Assembly: GCA_021414005.1 (NCBI GenBank)
Contig: JAIOPH010000004.1
Coordinates: 62,001 to 126,000, forward strand
Reading direction: 5' to 3'
Length of the DNA: 64,000 nt
Source: Chthoniobacter sp.
GTDB lineage: Bacteria; Verrucomicrobiota; Verrucomicrobiia; Chthoniobacterales; Chthoniobacteraceae
The translations under genes were made by a program, and so were the position numbers. Of the stretch, positions 39,439 through 47,557 are shown piece by piece (position 1 is the stretch's first letter; each line of letters opens with the position of its first letter). The notes below the pieces were generated by a model. That model worked only from the letters and a program-made list of their open reading frames with translations. It was not told the origin of the DNA and made no database searches.

Positions 39439-40512
39439 ATGAGCACCAAATTCCGCATCGTCGGCATCAATTTCGATCACATGCACATGGGCGATCTGCT
39501 GCGCGTGGCGCACGAGCATCCCGACGCGGAACTCGTTGGCATCTGCGACGAAAAGCCCGAGCGCATGGCCTCCGCGGTGCGCAATTTCGCCATCCCGGAC
39601 GACCGCGTTTTCACCGACTACCGCGCGTGCCTGGAAAAGGCGCGGCCCGATCTCGTGATCCTCTGCCCGGCCACTGGCGAGCATGCGCTGTGGACGCAGC
39701 GCGTGGCGGAGTTTGGCGTGAACATCATGATCGAGAAGCCGTTCGCGGCCACGCTCGCGGACGCGGATGCGATGATCGCGGCGCAGCGGGCGACAGGGAA
39801 ATTGCTGGCGATCAACTGGCCGATCCGCTGGTACCCCGGCTACATCACGACGAAGCGCCTGCTCGACGAGGGGCTGATCGGGGAGCTCACGAATTTTCAC
39901 CACTACGGCGGCAACCGCGGCCCGCTCTACCATCTCGCGGACAAGGTGGAGCAGGTGCCGACGGCGGAGATGAAAGCGGCGAGCTGGTTTTACAAAAAGG
40001 CGCTCGGCGGCGGTTCGCTGCTCGACTATGCGGGCTATGGCGCGACGATCGGGACGTGGTTTCAAAACGGGCGCAAGCCGCTGGAGGTGACGTGCGTGAT
40101 GGACGAGCCGGCGGGGCTGGAGGTGGACGAGCACAGCGTTACCGTGTGCCGCTACGCGCACGGCCTGTCGAAGATCGAGACGCGCTGGGGCACCTTCACC
40201 GACCCGTGGATTTTGCAGCCGCAGCCAAAGTGCGGGTTTGTGCTCTGCGGGACGCGCGGGACGATCAGCGCCTACGATTACGCCACGCATCTGCGCGTGC
40301 AGACCGCCGAGCGGCCGGAGGGCTACGAGCTCGCCGTGGACGAGGTGCGCGCGCCTTTCCAGAATCCGATCCAGTATGTGCTGCAGGCGCTGGCGGGCGG
40401 CGAGTTCGAACGCGGGCCGTTGCATCCCGAGATCGCGCGCATCGGCCAGCAGATCGTGGACAGCGCGGCGTTGAGCGCGCGGGAAAAGCGGACGGTCAAG
40501 CTGGTGGAGTAA
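39439..40512 (+). CDS. Gfo/Idh/MocA family oxidoreductase
   Basis: The 357-residue protein has an N-terminal Rossmann fold (FRIVGINFDHMHMGDLLRVA, ELVGICDEKPERM, DLVILCPATGEHA) with the family's EKPFAATLADADAMI motif carrying the conserved Lys-Pro. The C-terminal domain is the usual alpha/beta substrate part. The first glycine loop is unusual: G-I-N-F-D-H replaces the common GxGxxG. It likely oxidises or reduces a sugar or inositol-like compound with NAD(P); the substrate is unknown. No signal peptide is present. It is not clustered with other sugar genes. Confidence 0.88.
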   Translation: MSTKFRIVGINFDHMHMGDLLRVAHEHPDAELVGICDEKPERMASAVRNFAIPDDRVFTDYRACLEKARPDLVILCPATGEHALWTQRVAEFGVNIMIEKPFAATLADADAMIAAQRATGKLLAINWPIRWYPGYITTKRLLDEGLIGELTNFHHYGGNRGPLYHLADKVEQVPTAEMKAASWFYKKALGGGSLLDYAGYGATIGTWFQNGRKPLEVTCVMDEPAGLEVDEHSVTVCRYAHGLSKIETRWGTFTDPWILQPQPKCGFVLCGTRGTISAYDYATHLRVQTAERPEGYELAVDEVRAPFQNPIQYVLQALAGGEFERGPLHPEIARIGQQIVDSAALSAREKRTVKLVE

Positions 40513-40527
40513 ACAATCCGGCGGTAC

Positions 40528-40884
40528 CTACCGCTCCACGCCCTCGGCATAGCTGAACCACGCCGGCTTGAAATTCGCCAGCGGGCCCTTCAGCTTCTCC
40601 AGTTCAGACGCTGGTCCGTGGATTTCAAGGCGGACGAGGTCGGAGAGTTTGAGCATTTCGCCGAGCAAAGCGCCCACGTTTTCCAAATGCGCGAGCGTGG
40701 CCTCGGCATCGGCGTAGGCCTCGCGGCAGAAGACCTCATCGCTGTTGATCGTGAATTCGTAATAGCAGCACTTCGGCTCCGTGGCGGTGCGGGCGACGAA
40801 TTGCGGCAACAGCGCGCGCGCGGCGTCGAGTTGGCCGGGGTGGACTTTGAAGTAGGGGTGAATGCTGACGTTGGGCTGGCTCAT
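40528..40884 (-). CDS. Antibiotic-biosynthesis-monooxygenase-like (ABM) small protein
   Basis: The 118-residue protein matches the dimeric alpha+beta ABM/quinol monooxygenase fold: SIHPYFKVHPGQLDAARALLPQFVARTATEPKCCYYEFTI is the first strand-helix, followed by DEVFCREAYADAEATLAHLENVG and LEIHGPASELEKLKGPLA. Length is close to the family norm of about 100. Such proteins are cytoplasmic; some are oxygenases, many are of unknown role. It is convergent with the oxidoreductase (15 bases apart), and no co-directional partner is close. Confidence 0.75.
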   Translation of the reverse strand: MSQPNVSIHPYFKVHPGQLDAARALLPQFVARTATEPKCCYYEFTINSDEVFCREAYADAEATLAHLENVGALLGEMLKLSDLVRLEIHGPASELEKLKGPLANFKPAWFSYAEGVER

Positions 40885-40976
40885 GGGTCGGTGATGATGG
40901 TGGAAGATGACGCGTCAGCTTTTCGTGGATCGCGGGTCCAAAAGGCCAGCGGCATTTTGGTCTCGAAGCCGAACAC

Positions 40977-41009
40977 AAAAAAGCCCCGGCTTCACGAGGA
41001 AGCCGGGGC
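40977..41009 (-). terminator. Rho-independent terminator of the Ala/Lys-rich lipoprotein gene
   Basis: An eleven-base-pair perfect stem (GCCCCGGCTTC at 40983-40993 with GAAGCCGGGGC at 40999-41009) and a five-base loop lie 20 bases after the lipoprotein stop at 41030. Six T residues follow on the minus strand (40977-40982 are A on plus). This is the strongest intrinsic terminator I see in the window. Confidence 0.9.
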
Positions 41010-41029
41010 GGGAGAATGACGAGGTGGAA

Positions 41030-41362
41030 TTAGGGAGCCTTCGGAGCTTCGGGAGCGGGCGCAGCGGGCGCGGGCGCAGCCTTGTCCAAGGCGTCCTTGG
41101 CGGCATCCTTGGTCGCATCCTTGGTCGCATCGACAGCTTTGCCAGAGGCGTCCTTCGCGGTTTCGGCAACCTTGTCGATCGCAGCAGCGGCGGCGGGAGC
41201 CTTCTCCTTGGCGGCGTCCTTGGCTTCGTCGATCTTGGTGGTGGCGGTGTCTTTGGCCTCAGCGGCCGTGGACTCGATCTTTTCCGAAGCGGTCTTGGAA
41301 TCGCAGGCGGCAAAGCCAAGGGCGGCAACGGCCGCGAGGGCAAACAGGGGATTGAATTTCAT
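41030..41362 (-). CDS. Ala/Lys/Asp-rich lipoprotein with LEA-like repeats
   Basis: The 110-residue protein has a lipoprotein signal (FALAAVAALGFAAC, lipidated Cys20 inferred). The mature part is a low-complexity helical region: repeats of the type TKDAAKDA, AKDTATTKIDEAKDAAKEKA and VAETAKDASGKAVDATKDATKDAAKDALDKA, resembling group 3 LEA 11-mers, then a Pro/Ala tail (APAAPAPEAPKAP). It is probably a membrane-tethered stress or envelope protein. It ends before a perfect terminator and is likely a monocistronic gene. Confidence 0.82.
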   Translation of the reverse strand: MKFNPLFALAAVAALGFAACDSKTASEKIESTAAEAKDTATTKIDEAKDAAKEKAPAAAAAIDKVAETAKDASGKAVDATKDATKDAAKDALDKAAPAPAAPAPEAPKAP

Positions 41363-41481
41363 GATGTTGTTTAGTTTGGGTTTATTGGTTTGTGCCCTCC
41401 TGAGCGGAGCGCAGGGGGCAGGCTGACCACCGCGCTGGGCAGTGTCAATGCCCGGCGCAGGAAAAAAACACGGGCTGCGGG

Positions 41482-43314
41482 TTACTTGTTGAGCAGCTTT
41501 TCGAGCAGCGAATTCATCCGCGCGAGCATGGTCCGCGGGTCGTCGAGCAGGCCGGCGGCGACGAGCGCGTTGTCGAAAATCTGCTCGCCGACCTCGCCCG
41601 CCAGCGCGGCGTCGGTGTGGCGGATTTTTTCGAGCTGCACGAGCATCGGGTGGTCGGGATTGATCTCGAGGTCGGGCTTGGCGTCGAGGCTGGGGCCGCC
41701 CTCGCGGTTCATCATCTTCATCACGCGCCGCATGCTGGAGGTCAGGTGCGCGTCGCTGTCCACCACCACCGCCGGGCTGCCGGTGAGCCGGTGCGAAACG
41801 CGGACCTCGCCCACGCGCTCGGTGAGCCGCTCCTTGATGAAGTTCGCCAGCATCCGCGCCGTGTCCTTGTCGAGCGCGTGAGTCTTTTCCTCGTCGAGCT
41901 TGAGGTCGGCCTTCTCCGCGGCGATGAGCCGCTTTTTGTCGAACTCCCGCAGGTTCTCCATGACGAACTCATCCTGCGGTGCATACAGAAACAGCACCTC
42001 GAACTTCTTCTCGCGGAAGATCTCGAAATACGGGCTGGCCTCCGCCGCCTCGCGGTTCGGCGCGAGCAGATAGTAGATCTCCTTTTGCGCCTCCGGCATG
42101 CGCGTCACGTAGTCCGGCAGCGAGGTGGTCTTGCCCTTTTCCGTGAAGGACGACTCCGCGCGCAGCAGCTTCGCCAGCGCCTCACGGTGCGAGTAATCGT
42201 TGGCCACGCCCTCCTTGAGGCAGTGCCCGTGCTCGACAAAAAACCTGTCGTATTTCTCCGGGTCGGCCTTGGCCTCCTCGTCGAGCCACTTGAGCACGCG
42301 CTTGGTCAGCACCTCGTTGATTTTCCGCAGCAGCGCGGAGTCCTGCATCGTCTCGCGCGAGATGTTCAGCGGGATGTCCTCGCTATCCACCACGCCTTTC
42401 AAAAACCGCAGCCACTCGGGAAAGAGCGCCTTCGCCTTTGGCTGAATGAGCACCTTTTTGCAGTAGAGATTCACCTCGCTCTCGCTGCGCGTCATCGTCA
42501 GTTGCTCGTAGCTTTTCGGCGGGACGAAAAGGAGCGCGCGGAGGCTCAGGGGCGCATCGGTGGAATAGTGCAGCCGGTACTGCGGCGCCTCGGAGTCGTG
42601 GCCCACGTATTTGTAAAAGTCCGCGTATTCCTCGTCGGTGATCTCGCTCTTATTCTTCGTCCACAGCGCCTGCACGGTGTTCACCGCGGTGCCGTTCAGC
42701 TCGATCGGGAACTGCACGAAATTCGAGTAGTGCCGGATGATCTGCTCGATGCGCGAGGCCGTGGCAAACTCCGTGTCGCGGAGCTGCAACACGATCTTCG
42801 TCCCGCGCGAAAGCTCGCCCGCCGGCTCGATCTCGTAGCCCGTGCGCCCGTCGCTCGTCCACACCCAGCCCGTCTCGCCCGGCAGATACGACCGCGTGAA
42901 AACCGTCACCTTTTCCGCGGCCATGAACGCCGCATAAAACCCCACGCCAAACTGCCCGATGAGCTGCGCGTCCTCCTTGCTCGCCTTGAGCTGTTCGAGA
43001 AAGGCCTTCGACCCCGAGTGCGCGATCGTGCCGAGGTTGTCGATCAGCTCACCGTGCGTCATGCCGAGCCCGGCGTCCGTGAAAGTGATCGTCTTCGCCT
43101 GATCGTCCGTCGCCACGCTGATCGTGAGCGCCGCGTCCGGCTCAAAGATCTCCGCGCCCGAGGTCTGGAGAAACTTCAGCTTCTCCGTCGCGTCCGCGGC
43201 GTTCGAGATCAGCTCGCGGACAAAGATTTCCTTGTCGGTGTAAAGAGAGTGGATGACGAGATCGAGCAACTGCGCGATCTCGGCCTGGAAGGCGTGTTTT
43301 TCGATGGTGGACAT
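41482..43314 (-). CDS. htpG: Molecular chaperone HtpG (Hsp90)
   Basis: The 610-residue protein has the complete Hsp90 architecture: an N-terminal GHKL ATPase (FQAEIAQLLDLVIHSLYTDKEIFVRELISNAADA; TFTDAGLGMTHGELIDNLGTIAHSGSKAFLEQL; GQFGVGFYAAFMAA), a middle domain (LFVPPKSYE.., YCKKVLIQ) and a C-terminal dimerisation domain ending LLEKLLNK. It is a cytoplasmic stress chaperone. I chose the ATG at 43314 over 43335 because MSTIEKHAFQAEI is the family start. The length is slightly short of the about 625 usual. Confidence 0.97.
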   Translation of the reverse strand: MSTIEKHAFQAEIAQLLDLVIHSLYTDKEIFVRELISNAADATEKLKFLQTSGAEIFEPDAALTISVATDDQAKTITFTDAGLGMTHGELIDNLGTIAHSGSKAFLEQLKASKEDAQLIGQFGVGFYAAFMAAEKVTVFTRSYLPGETGWVWTSDGRTGYEIEPAGELSRGTKIVLQLRDTEFATASRIEQIIRHYSNFVQFPIELNGTAVNTVQALWTKNKSEITDEEYADFYKYVGHDSEAPQYRLHYSTDAPLSLRALLFVPPKSYEQLTMTRSESEVNLYCKKVLIQPKAKALFPEWLRFLKGVVDSEDIPLNISRETMQDSALLRKINEVLTKRVLKWLDEEAKADPEKYDRFFVEHGHCLKEGVANDYSHREALAKLLRAESSFTEKGKTTSLPDYVTRMPEAQKEIYYLLAPNREAAEASPYFEIFREKKFEVLFLYAPQDEFVMENLREFDKKRLIAAEKADLKLDEEKTHALDKDTARMLANFIKERLTERVGEVRVSHRLTGSPAVVVDSDAHLTSSMRRVMKMMNREGGPSLDAKPDLEINPDHPMLVQLEKIRHTDAALAGEVGEQIFDNALVAAGLLDDPRTMLARMNSLLEKLLNK

Positions 43315-43447
43315 AGGCGCGGAATCTACAAACACCGCACGTACGCACGCAAGCGCGGCGCACTTTCAGCAACCGTTCCCTCCGCCTTCCTTCAGCTTTC
43401 CCTTTCCGGCCCCCCAACCCAATTTGCATTTCCAATCACCCATCGTT

Positions 43448-45019
43448 TCACCGGGAGGGCTGCGGCTTGCGGGGGGCGTAGCCTTGGATTTCGACATCAT
43501 TCGCCTGCGGCACTCCCGGCGTGCTGCGGCCGTCGCGCTGGTATTTCTCCAGCAGCGCTTTCAACTCGGTCACGAGTTCCGGTTTCTCAGCGAAGTAGTT
43601 GTGCCGCTCGGCGAGATCATCGCGCACGTTGAAAAGTTCGCCGGGTTGATCGTGCGGTTTGTAACCGCGCTCATCCTTGAGCCACTGCGGTTCGCCTTTG
43701 GCACCGTTGTCGTCGCCGCTGGGCGCATTAATGAGCACCCAGTCGCCTTTGCGGATCGCAAACTTTCCGTTCGCGCTGTGATGCACGGTGGCTTCGCGTG
43801 CTGGAATGCCATGTGGCTCGCCGAGTAGCACAGGCAGCACGTTCACGCTGTCCTCCCCGGCGTTGTCAGGCAGTTTGGCCCCGAGGATCGCGGCGACCGT
43901 GGCCATGAAGTCCACATGACACATCGTTTCATCGTTCACCTTGCCGGCTTCGATCTTGCCCGGCCAGCGCGCGATGAAGGGCACGCGATGCCCGCCTTCC
44001 CACGCATCGCGCTTGGCTCCGCGCAGGTCGCCCGCGCTCCGATGTGCGAACTGCGACACGCGATCATACGCACCGGGATTCACCTCGCCACTGATCTCGG
44101 GGCCATTGTCGCTGGTAAAAATGACGAGCGTGTTGTCCGCCACGCCGCTGCGTTTTAGAGCGTCGAGCACCTGGCCTGCCACCCAGTCGGTTTGAAAGAC
44201 GAAGTCGCCATACGCACCGGCCTTCGACCTGCCGACGAACTCCGGCGCGGGCACAACCGGGTAATGCGGTGAGGTAAGTGTGAAGTAGAGGAAAAAAGGA
44301 TTCTTCGTTTTCGCCGTGTCTTCGATCCATCTCACCGCATGCCGCGTTAGTTCGGGCAGAATATTGACCAGCTTCCAACCGGGAACCATCGGACCCGGGA
44401 TATTGAAAAGATCCTCGGGCCCAGAGTCGCGGACAGACGGGATGCCGACCGTGTGATCATTCTCCACAAAACAATACGGGGGATAGTTCGGCACGATGGT
44501 GCCGAAGTAGTGACCAAAGCCCCGCGTGATCGGTCCGTCGGTGAGTGCATTGGTAAAGTCCACGTTACTCATCGGATTGCCGCGGCTGGAAGGCGTTTGT
44601 CCGTCAATCGTCGGATAGGTCAGGCCGAGGTGCCACTTGCCAATGCACGCCGTCGTGTAGCCATGCTGCAGCAACAGCTTGCCGACAGTGAGACGATCCG
44701 CCGCGATGAGCGGCTTGTCCCACGGACCGAGCACGCCGCGCTGAAGCCTCGTGCGCCACGAGTATCGTCCTGTGAGAATCGCGTAGCGCGTGGGAGTACA
44801 CACGGAAGTGGGAGCATGAGCATCCGTGAACCTCGTGCCATCGCGGGCGAGCCGGTCGAGGTTCGACGTCGGGACTTTCGAGTCTTTATTGTAACAACCG
44901 ATGTCTCCGTAGCCGAGATCATCGGCGAGGATGAAAACGATGTTGGGCTTTCCCTCGATCGCGCGACCTACGCCGCCAGCAAGGGCCAGCAGTGTGAAGA
45001 CAATGATGTAGCTCTTCAA
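43448..45019 (-). CDS. Secreted arylsulfatase (formylglycine sulfatase)
   Basis: This 523-residue alkaline-phosphatase-superfamily sulfatase has a signal peptide (MKSYIIVFTLLALAGGVGRA). The metal-binding NIVFILADDLGYGD follows, then the sulfatase signature CTPTR at Cys74-Arg78, where Cys becomes formylglycine (CxPxR type). Later elements include IGKWHLG, PFFLYFTLTSPHYP, VIFTSDNGPE and GHRVPFIARWPGKI. It hydrolyses a sulfate ester, perhaps from algal or plant glycans, in the periplasm or outside. No sulfatase-maturing enzyme is adjacent. It is convergent with nothing close, and the intergenic region to its right holds only a short remnant-like frame. Confidence 0.92.
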   Translation of the reverse strand: MKSYIIVFTLLALAGGVGRAIEGKPNIVFILADDLGYGDIGCYNKDSKVPTSNLDRLARDGTRFTDAHAPTSVCTPTRYAILTGRYSWRTRLQRGVLGPWDKPLIAADRLTVGKLLLQHGYTTACIGKWHLGLTYPTIDGQTPSSRGNPMSNVDFTNALTDGPITRGFGHYFGTIVPNYPPYCFVENDHTVGIPSVRDSGPEDLFNIPGPMVPGWKLVNILPELTRHAVRWIEDTAKTKNPFFLYFTLTSPHYPVVPAPEFVGRSKAGAYGDFVFQTDWVAGQVLDALKRSGVADNTLVIFTSDNGPEISGEVNPGAYDRVSQFAHRSAGDLRGAKRDAWEGGHRVPFIARWPGKIEAGKVNDETMCHVDFMATVAAILGAKLPDNAGEDSVNVLPVLLGEPHGIPAREATVHHSANGKFAIRKGDWVLINAPSGDDNGAKGEPQWLKDERGYKPHDQPGELFNVRDDLAERHNYFAEKPELVTELKALLEKYQRDGRSTPGVPQANDVEIQGYAPRKPQPSR

Positions 45020-45305
45020 TATTCGGAGTTTGAAATGAGTGTCGGAAGCACATCTCCGCCGCTTCTCCAGCAGCGCGACTATGCCTGAAACAGTCTGCTT
45101 CGATTCGTCGCAAGTATAGAAGAAGAAAACATTGAAGCTAAGAATGCCTCAATGGGCTTCAGTGAAGCATTCAATCGGACAGAACATCGCATAAGCGCGC
45201 TCAAGGCGATCGAGTTTGCCGGAAGTCCTTATTCCCGCGTTTTAAGGGACAGGTCTTTCATCGACACCAAAAGCAAATTCCTGACATCCTAAAATTCCCG
45301 CCGCC
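45020..45305. other. Intergenic region with a small unassigned open frame
   Basis: Between the sulfatase start and the next gene is a 63-codon plus-strand open frame (45089 to the TAA at 45290-45292). It contains a possible ATG at 45152 (MGFSEAFNRTEHRISALKA..). The frame includes a GGGACAGGTCT element at 45246-45256 that recurs at 48088. It may be a gene remnant, or nothing. Promoter elements are not convincing. Confidence 0.3.
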
Positions 45306-46334
45306 ATGCAGCCACCATTGAACGCCAAGCCTCGGAGGTCCGCGCTCGTCGCGGTGCTGGGTTGGGCGTTGATCGTCATGGGCATCGTCGGGCTGCCGAT
45401 CAGCGTCATCTCCGGGGCGATGCTCGTGACCCGGAGCTACGGGACGCAGAATGCGGATGCGGCAGGGATTTTCACCGTGGTGCTGGGCCCGGCGGCGGTG
45501 CTGGCCTGCGGCATCGGGTTGCTGAGGCGCTGGACGTGGGCGTGGTGGGGCGCGGTGCTGCTGGCGCTGGGCGTGTGCGGCTTTGGCCTGAAAGATGTGC
45601 TGAAGAAACCGGCGGCGCCGTACAGTTACACGTCGGAGTCGGGCACGGTGACCACGGTTTACTCCTCGGGCGGGAGTATGCTGCCGGTGCTGGTCAGCGG
45701 CGGTTTGCTGGCGGTGCTGCTCCTGCCGACGGTGCGTGCGCAATTCGGGCAGCGGAGACCGGCTGCGCCACCCACCGCCGCTGCGGTGGTGGAATTTTCC
45801 CAGTCTGACTCCCCCCGCACGGCGATCCAGGAGGACATCCTCGCTGCGCTGCGGGCCGGCGCGGAATTTCGCACCGCGCACAAGGAAGGGGGCACGACGG
45901 TCCGCTGGCTGCACGGACGTTTTGTGCGCGAAGACTACGGCGAATGGAACGAGCGCGCGGAATACACGGACGAAGCCGCCTTCCTGGCCTTTCTGCTGCG
46001 GTTCTTTGAGTGGGAAAGCAACGGGCGTCAGAACGTGAGCCTCCCGGAGCCTGAACGCTGGCAGAACATCCGGGAACTGCTCCGCGGCAGCGGCACACAC
46101 CACGTCGCCGACCCGCACTCCGCACCGGTCCGCCGCAACAATCCGTGGCGCATCGTCGGTGCCTTTCTCATCGCGATCCCCGCTGTCGTGCTCGTCTTCT
46201 GGCTGCGCGGACGCCTCCCGCACCACAGCCCCGCGCCGCAAAAGTTGGACACCTTCGATGGCAGACCCCCGCAGGTCACACAGCCGGAGTTCAAGCTGCC
46301 AAAGACCGCCGCAACCCCGCGTCCGCAGAAATAG
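45306..46334 (+). CDS. Hypothetical membrane protein
   Basis: The 342-residue protein has two to three membrane spans in its first 100 residues (LVAVLGWALIVMGIVGLPISVISGAM; IFTVVLGPAAVLACGIGLL; WWGAVLLALGVCGF), another near 130 (MLPVLVSGGLLAVLLLPTV), a soluble middle domain (AIQEDILAALRAGAEFRTAHKEGGTTVRWLHGRFVREDYGEWNERAEY) and one C-terminal span (RIVGAFLIAIPAVVLVFWLRG). I recognise no family. The soluble segment with HGRFVREDYG..YTDEAAFLAFLLRF may be a small alpha/beta domain. It ends just before the hairpin block. Confidence 0.75.
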   Translation: MQPPLNAKPRRSALVAVLGWALIVMGIVGLPISVISGAMLVTRSYGTQNADAAGIFTVVLGPAAVLACGIGLLRRWTWAWWGAVLLALGVCGFGLKDVLKKPAAPYSYTSESGTVTTVYSSGGSMLPVLVSGGLLAVLLLPTVRAQFGQRRPAAPPTAAAVVEFSQSDSPRTAIQEDILAALRAGAEFRTAHKEGGTTVRWLHGRFVREDYGEWNERAEYTDEAAFLAFLLRFFEWESNGRQNVSLPEPERWQNIRELLRGSGTHHVADPHSAPVRRNNPWRIVGAFLIAIPAVVLVFWLRGRLPHHSPAPQKLDTFDGRPPQVTQPEFKLPKTAATPRPQK

Positions 46335-46353
46335 CCCAGCTGCGGATTTCCCT

Positions 46354-46378
46354 CGTTCCGAACCTCCACTTCGGAACG
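46354..46378. repeat. Hairpin 1 (CGTTCCGAA / TTCGGAACG)
   Basis: A nine-base-pair perfect stem with a seven-base loop (CCTCCAC) starts 20 bases after the membrane-protein stop. There is no T-tract. It resembles, in its CCGAA..TTCGG core, the hairpin at 46412. Confidence 0.75.
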
Positions 46379-46411
46379 CCCCGCAGGGGAAGCTCAGTTT
46401 CCGGGAGTGCG

Positions 46412-46436
46412 CGTGCCGAAGTCCAACTTCGGCACG
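46412..46436. repeat. Hairpin 2 (11-bp stem, loop CCA)
   Basis: A perfect eleven-base-pair stem (CGTGCCGAAGT with ACTTCGGCACG) and a three-base loop lie between hairpins 1 and 3. Short loop and long stem make cruciform or RNA hairpin formation likely. Confidence 0.8.
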
Positions 46437-46460
46437 AGGAGCGAAAATGGGCGGAAAATG

Positions 46461-46490
46461 GGGTGTCCCCGGAGCACTGGCGGGACACCC
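46461..46490. repeat. Hairpin 3 (GGGTGTCCC / GGGACACCC)
   Basis: A nine-base-pair perfect stem with a twelve-base loop; one bulged G extends pairing with flanking AATG/CATT. It is the third of three different stems in about 140 bases. Confidence 0.75.
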
Positions 46491-46598
46491 ATTACCGGCT
46501 GTAAGGCCCGTGGTTGCGCAATTGCAGGTCGTCGCGCGCACAAGGGAGACGTAGAGGCTGGCTGGCGCGAGCCGCACGGCGACCGGCTGAAGGAAGAG

Positions 46599-47229
46599 GT
46601 TTTCCTCCCCAAGTGCGCGGCTCGCTTCCGCAAGTGCGCGGCGCACGGCCGCGCGCGGGCGGTTTCCGGCGGCCCGCCGATGATATTCCGCGGCGCGGCT
46701 CCCATTCTCCCACGATGGCGGGAAGTTTTCCGCCGCCAGGAAGCGGCTTTCCGCCATCGAAAAACCATCCGCCGCCGCGAGCGGGCGATCGCCTGCGGGC
46801 AGAAAACCGCGCCCCACCGTCGGCGGGTGGTTTTCCGCCGCGAGGAGTTGATTCCCCCGCAGCGGGGAGCCATTCCCCGGCGGAAGGGAATCCCGCCCGC
46901 GTGGCGGCGAACCACTCCCGGCCGCCAGGGAACGATCCGCCGCCGGAAGAGAACCGCTCTCCACCACCGGAAAACCATTCTCTCACAGCGGAGAATGCCC
47001 CCCGGCCGCACGCCAGCCGCCTGCTGCTTGTCCGAAGATGGCTTTCCTCCGGCAGAGAGGCGCTCTGCACTGCGGGAAAACGGCTGCCCGACGGAGGAAG
47101 ATGATTTTCCGGCGGCGGGGAACCGTTTTCCGCTGCGGGAAAACCGCGCTCCGCCGGAAGAAAACCGTTTTCCACTGGAGGAAAACAATCCCCGGACGCC
47201 TCCCCGCCGGCCATTTACTCTGGAAAACC
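46599..47229. repeat. Tandem array of about thirty 21-bp palindromic units
   Basis: From 46599 to 47229 the sequence divides into consecutive 21-base units; one unit (47019-47040) is 22. The best-preserved form is GTTTTCC-N6-GGGAAAACC (for example 47125-47145). Arms vary but often stay complementary: ATTCCC/GGGAAT at 46872, CCGCC/GGCGG at 46893, ATTCTC/GAGAAT at 46977, GTTTTCC/GGAAAAC at 47167. Outer units are decayed. The period is two helical turns and also seven codons, so open frames on both strands are by-products. There are no unique spacers, so it is not CRISPR. Confidence 0.9.
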
Positions 47230-47458
47230 GCCCATCCGCCCACTCCCGCCCCGCACCCTCTCTCCCCCAGGGCCGATCCCCGCCATTCTCCCCGGCGCGC
47301 AGGCTCCCATGCCCGGCCCAGCACCCAGCCCACTCCCTCGGCCAGTTTGGAATTGCCCACCTCGCCAAGCTCCGAAATGGTCACGCCCATGAAAAAGGCC
47401 GACTGCTTCGTCTTGTTTCCTTCTCCACTAGAGAAAATCGCCAGAAATAGACGAAATG

Positions 47459-47480
47459 ATTGCGCCTTATAAGGCGCAAT
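47459..47480. promoter_or_regulatory. 22-bp perfect palindrome
   Basis: A perfect, gapless palindrome (arms ATTGCGCCTTA and its complement) lies about 80 bases upstream of the small membrane gene. It could be a dimeric regulator's operator or part of a mobile-element end; no regulator is adjacent. Confidence 0.6.
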
Positions 47481-47498
47481 GGTGGCGTCCAATTCAGA

Positions 47499-47539
47499 GT
47501 TCGGCGATTCCTCGCGTCCCGTGAGAACGAACGCCGAAC
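47499..47539. repeat. Stem-loop GTTCGGCG / CGCCGAAC
   Basis: Eight-base-pair perfect arms are separated by 25 bases, ending 18 bases before the start codon at 47558. If transcribed in the leader, it could affect translation of the small gene. Confidence 0.45.
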
Positions 47540-47557
47540 AGAACGATTCGTGCGCAC

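Larger units (their letters stand above)
46335..47557. other. Noncoding block of hairpins and 21-bp palindromic repeats
   Basis: More than 1.2 kb lie between two membrane-protein genes without a credible gene. Long open frames exist on both strands, but they are only the translation of a 21-bp repeat (seven codons, so no frame drifts into stops). The block contains three distinct hairpins (46354-46490), the 21-bp array (46599-47229), a 22-bp perfect palindrome (47459-47480) and a stem-loop (47499-47539). Confidence 0.75.

Noticed and set aside
45258..46967. Long minus-strand frame opposite the membrane gene and the repeat block
   Set aside because: It is antisense to a credible membrane-protein gene and otherwise translates the 21-bp repeat; no start context or conserved features.
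46599..47229. CRISPR array or repetitive protein gene
   Set aside because: There are no spacers, and open frames on both strands follow from a period divisible by three; a 22-base unit breaks the register and the peptides (Arg/Pro-rich heptads) have no family signs.
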